From positions 1,302,001 to 1,366,000 of the forward strand of contig NZ_JANUGV010000001.1 of the NCBI RefSeq assembly GCF_024753215.1: 64,000 nt of DNA, in the 5' to 3' direction. Every line of letters begins with the position of its first letter. Position 1 is the stretch's first letter. A program made the position numbers and the translations under genes. The DNA is from Massilia solisilvae (GTDB lineage: Bacteria; Pseudomonadota; Gammaproteobacteria; Burkholderiales; Burkholderiaceae_D). Below are positions 61,581 through 64,000 of this stretch, piece after piece. The notes below the pieces were generated by a model, which saw nothing but the letters and a program-made list of their open reading frames with translations, searched no databases and was not told where the DNA came from.

Positions 61581-62150
61581 GTGAACGAGACATTGCTGAG
61601 ATCGTGGTGGATGCCGGCCCTGCGCGGGCTGGTCACGGTGGCGTTCGGCCTGCTGGTGTTGCTCGACATCGCGCTGATGTGGCTGGTGGCGCTGTTTGCC
61701 GCTTACGCGCTGCTGGCGGGCGCGGTGTGGGCGGCCGGGGCCTTGCACAACCGCCGTGCCGACGCGCGCTGGCGCATGCCGTTCATGCTGGGGGCGCTGG
61801 GCATCGGCATTGGCACGCTGGCGCTGGCGCGGCCGGTGCGCACCGAGCTGGTGCTCATGGTCCTGATCGGCGCGCATGCGCTGGCCACGGGCCTGCTCGA
61901 CATGGTGGCGGCGCTGCGGCTGCGCAAGTTCATCCGTGGCGAGCGCCTGTTTGCGCTGTCGGCGCTGACCTCCATCGTGTTCGGCATTGCGGTGGCGGCG
62001 GCGCCGGATGCCGGCGCGGGCGCGCTGGGGCCGCTGGTGGGAATCTATGCGCTCAGCAGCGGCCTGGCGCTGTTCGTGCTCGGCATGCGCGTGCGAGCGT
62101 GGGCGTTGCGCGACATGGCGGCCGGAACCGAACTGGCGGCACCAGCGTGA
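61581..62150 (+). CDS. HdeD family (DUF308) membrane protein
   Basis: A 189-residue integral membrane protein with six hydrophobic helices in the DUF308 pattern (LRGLVTVAFGLLVLLDIALM, FAAYALLAGAVWAAGALHNR, ALATGLLDMVAALRLRKFIR). HdeD is linked to acid resistance at high cell density in E. coli; the molecular role is unknown. GTG 61581 is chosen because AAGGAGG (61567-61573) is seven bases upstream, while ATG 61575 is only one base away from it. It is divergent from hsp20, so the two stress genes share a control region. Confidence 0.85.
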   Translation: MNETLLRSWWMPALRGLVTVAFGLLVLLDIALMWLVALFAAYALLAGAVWAAGALHNRRADARWRMPFMLGALGIGIGTLALARPVRTELVLMVLIGAHALATGLLDMVAALRLRKFIRGERLFALSALTSIVFGIAVAAAPDAGAGALGPLVGIYALSSGLALFVLGMRVRAWALRDMAAGTELAAPA

Positions 62151-62171
62151 TCCTTTTTGCACGGTGCGAGG

Positions 62172-62276
62172 TTTCCCGCCCACGGGTTCGAGCAGTCGAT
62201 GCGTATTGAAATGCACCACTTGTGGTGACGTCGCCGCGAGTCGAACGCGTGGGCGGGAGACCCGCCCACCCTGCGA
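62172..62276. repeat. Intergenic palindromic repeat, family 1, diverged inverted pair
   Basis: TTTCCCGCCCACGGGTTCGA (62174-62193) faces TCGAACGCGTGGGCGGGAGA (62241-62260), and the latter also folds by itself with CCCGCCCACCCTGCGA. It is the A-to-G version of the repeat (GGGCGGG for GGGCAGG). It lies between the convergent HdeD and lon genes and fills most of the 126-base gap. Confidence 0.7.

Positions 62277-64000
<1,724 letters not shown>

Overview
The window is about 64 kb of chromosome with roughly 70% GC and dense coding, from a betaproteobacterium. The gene set points to the Oxalobacteraceae, most likely a Massilia/Telluria/Duganella-type soil or plant bacterium. This rests on the cco/fnr/cyd/fdh arrangement, gene families and base composition; no 16S or marker gene is present, so the genus is an inference. 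No rRNA, tRNA, CRISPR array, integrase or transposase was seen.

Layout. 0.1-4.7 kb (-): a one-module Pls/PosA-type nonribosomal peptide synthetase (A-T, membrane segments, three acyltransferase-like hexapeptide domains), translationally coupled to a 4'-phosphopantetheinyl transferase. 4.8-23.2 kb: a low-oxygen respiration block. It holds an Aer-like PAS chemoreceptor, hemN, a TauE-like membrane protein, ccoI, ccoS, a DksA-like regulator, ccoNOQPGH, a DUF885 peptidase-like protein, fnr itself, and a CIO/bd-type quinol oxidase (cydAB plus a DUF2474 microprotein). 23.3-32.6 kb: one long periplasmic formate dehydrogenase operon of 11 genes, including a TorD-type chaperone, a Tat-leader small protein, the three enzyme subunits, three uncharacterised small exported proteins, DUF3305, DUF3306 and a multi-cluster ferredoxin protein. 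32.7-40.2 kb: an acyl/aryl-CoA ligase, a VOC protein, an unrecognised 375-residue protein, a WYL regulator, an exported FtsK-gamma-like protein, a SET protein, pncB and a DUF4019 protein. 40.3-46.8 kb (-): topoisomerase IB, a Na+/H+ antiporter, and an aminotransferase-fold gene overlapping a hybrid sensor kinase gene. 46.9-51.8 kb: an aromatic acyl-CoA operon (bifunctional monooxygenase/OYE reductase, crotonase, acyl-CoA dehydrogenase, Rid protein). 52-57.6 kb: a YflT-like protein, a two-subunit molybdenum hydroxylase, a secreted serine peptidase and a sterol-desaturase-family protein. 57.7-64 kb: a heat-shock block with an hsp20-phosphoribosyltransferase-SRPBCC-erythromycin-esterase-like operon, an HdeD-like protein and lon, which runs off the window.

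How it works together. Three perfect FNR boxes (TTGAT-N4-ATCAA) and one near-perfect box lie in intergenic regions: between the NRPS and the Aer-like receptor, upstream of ccoN, next to the DksA-like gene, and upstream of the secreted peptidase. fnr is encoded in the same window and keeps all four cluster-ligating cysteines. The left half therefore reads as an oxygen-responsive unit: sensing and taxis, a high-affinity oxidase and its assembly factors, heme synthesis, an alternative oxidase and formate oxidation. The right end has a sigma32-like promoter in front of hsp20.

Most interesting points: the aminotransferase-fold protein has Gln where the PLP-binding Lys should be and is coupled to a sensor kinase; a Pls-type synthetase sits under a probable FNR site; the formate dehydrogenase operon carries undescribed small exported proteins; a winged-helix FtsK-gamma-like domain sits behind an export signal; a sigma32-type operon groups an erythromycin-esterase homolog with a phosphoribosyltransferase; and two families of intergenic palindromic repeats are dispersed through the window.
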